A stretch of 6,122 nucleotides of DNA from Candidatus Adiutrix sp. Its GTDB lineage: Bacteria > Desulfobacterota > Desulfarculia > Adiutricales > Adiutricaceae. Below the pieces are notes generated by a model, which was given only the letters and a program-made list of their open reading frames with translations, was not told the DNA's origin and made no database searches. Below are positions 4,962 to 6,122 of the stretch, piece after piece (position 1 is the first letter of the stretch; each line of letters begins with the position of its first letter). A program made the position numbers and the translations under genes. The stretch is taken from assembly GCA_031283395.1 (NCBI GenBank), contig JAITBV010000088.1, forward strand, positions 1-6,122, in the 5' to 3' direction.

Positions 4962-6122
4962 ATGAGCCAGGACTCCGAAAGAATGAATCAGCCCATTTGT
5001 TCCTTCTGCGGGTTGCCCCAGCGGGAAGGAGTGCGCATGATCGCCGGCCCCGAGCCGGAAAAGATACATATTTGCGAACTCTGCCTGGAGCAATGCCGGG
5101 AGATAATGGCCGCCGATCCCGTAACCCGGCTGGGGCGCGATCGGCAGAGCATTCCCAAGCCCTACGAGATCAAGTCGGTGCTGGATGATTACGTCATCGG
5201 ACAGGACGAGGCCAAAAAGATCCTTTCCGTGGCCGTTTACAACCATTACAAACGCATCGAAAGCCAGGACGATGGCGACGATGTGGAGATCTCCAAATCA
5301 AACATCCTTCTGGTGGGGCCGACCGGCAGCGGCAAGACCCTTCTGGCCCAGACCCTGGCCCGCATCCTGAACGTCCCCTTCACCATCGCCGATGCCACGG
5401 CTCTGACCGAGGCCGGCTATGTCGGCGAGGATGTGGAAAATATCATCGTCAACCTGTTCCTGGCCGCCGATTATGACGTGGCCAAGGCCTCCCGGGGCAT
5501 TGTCTACGTCGATGAAATAGACAAGGTGGCCCGGAAAGGCGACAACGCTTCCATAACCCGCGACGTTTCAGGCGAAGGTGTCCAACAGGCCCTCCTGAAA
5601 ATCATCGAAGGCACTGTGGCGGCCGTTCCCCCCAAAGGCGGCCGCAAGCATCCCCAGCAGGAATTCACCAAGGTGGACACCACCAACATTCTTTTCATCT
5701 GCGGCGGCGCCTTCGTGGGACTGGACAACATCATCAAGAGCCGCGTCGGGGTCAAGACCATGGGGTTTACGGCCGATATAGCGGCCAACATCGACGAGCG
5801 TCAGGTCGGCGAGGTCTTGTCGGATTGCCAGCCGGAAGACCTCCTGAAATTCGGCCTCATCCCGGAATTCGTGGGCCGGCTGCCCGTGGTGGCCACCCTG
5901 GGGGAACTCGACGAGGCGGCCATGGTCCGCATTCTCAAGGAACCCAAGAATTCCCTGGTGCGCCAATATCAGAAGCTCTTCCGTTTCGAAGGCGTGGAAC
6001 TGAAATTCACCGAGGAAGCTCTGGTCGCCGTGGCCCGCGAGGCCCTGAAACGCAAAACCGGCGCCCGGGGCCTTAGGTCCATCCTGGAATCGGCCATGCT
6101 CAACATCATGTATGACCTGCCG
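4962..6122 (+). CDS. clpX: ATP-dependent Clp protease ATP-binding subunit ClpX, C-terminus cut by window edge
   Basis: ClpX is the hexameric AAA+ unfoldase that recognises tagged substrates and threads them into ClpP. I translated 387 codons from the ATG at 4962 to the window edge without a stop. The N-terminal zinc-binding domain has C13, C16, C38 and C41. The AAA+ core shows Walker A GPTGSGKT (119-126), pore-1 loop GYVG (152-155), Walker B IVYVDEID (180-187, catalytic E185), the RKH pore loop (228-230), the arginine finger R306 in EFVGRLP and sensor-2 GARGLR (R369). The ClpP-docking loop reads MGF at 267-269 in place of the more usual IGF. The family is about 410-425 residues, so some 30 are missing. 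The ribosome binding site is weak (AGGT at 4952-4955); a second in-frame ATG at residue 8 (4983) is possible, and both keep the zinc domain. Cotranscription with clpP is likely. Confidence 0.99.
   Translation, partial: MSQDSERMNQPICSFCGLPQREGVRMIAGPEPEKIHICELCLEQCREIMAADPVTRLGRDRQSIPKPYEIKSVLDDYVIGQDEAKKILSVAVYNHYKRIESQDDGDDVEISKSNILLVGPTGSGKTLLAQTLARILNVPFTIADATALTEAGYVGEDVENIIVNLFLAADYDVAKASRGIVYVDEIDKVARKGDNASITRDVSGEGVQQALLKIIEGTVAAVPPKGGRKHPQQEFTKVDTTNILFICGGAFVGLDNIIKSRVGVKTMGFTADIAANIDERQVGEVLSDCQPEDLLKFGLIPEFVGRLPVVATLGELDEAAMVRILKEPKNSLVRQYQKLFRFEGVELKFTEEALVAVAREALKRKTGARGLRSILESAMLNIMYDLP

Overview
The window looks like chromosomal DNA from a moderately GC-rich Gram-negative bacterium. 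Two proteins with Sec signal peptides, a lipoprotein and an OmpA-type peptidoglycan-binding domain point to a diderm envelope. The style of the proteins (LysM protein, ankyrin/OmpA fusion, clpP-clpX) suggests Desulfobacterota (former Deltaproteobacteria). That placement is an impression, not a demonstrated one. No mobile element, phage gene, CRISPR array, tRNA or rRNA was seen, and coding style is uniform throughout.

Layout. (1) Positions 1-717, minus strand: the N-terminal 239 codons of ispH, the [4Fe-4S] reductase that ends the MEP isoprenoid pathway; it runs off the left edge. (2) Positions 718-1079: a divergent intergenic region of 362 bp with a near-consensus sigma-70 promoter reading right, several short perfect inverted repeats and a GC-rich hairpin just before the next ribosome binding site. 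(3) Positions 1080-4080, plus strand: three closely spaced genes for exported proteins, closed by a clear intrinsic terminator at 4109-4140. They encode a LysM protein with a long uncharacterised C-terminal region, a small lipoprotein ending in what resembles a DNRLRE-type beta-sandwich, and an ankyrin / thrombospondin-type-3 / OmpA fusion with a Pro/Ala-rich tail. (4) Positions 4141-4327: an AT-rich leader with a candidate promoter for clpP. (5) Positions 4328-6122: clpP and the first 387 codons of clpX, encoding the ATP-dependent ClpXP protease; clpX runs off the right edge.

How the genes work together. ClpP and ClpX form one cytosolic machine and are probably cotranscribed. Two back-to-back palindromes lie across the clpP stop codon and the gap before clpX. 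The three-gene operon is the least familiar part. Two of its products carry independent peptidoglycan-binding modules (LysM and OmpA) and the third is predicted to sit on the outer membrane, so a shared envelope complex is plausible. No function can be read from the sequence. ispH appears to be an unrelated housekeeping neighbour.
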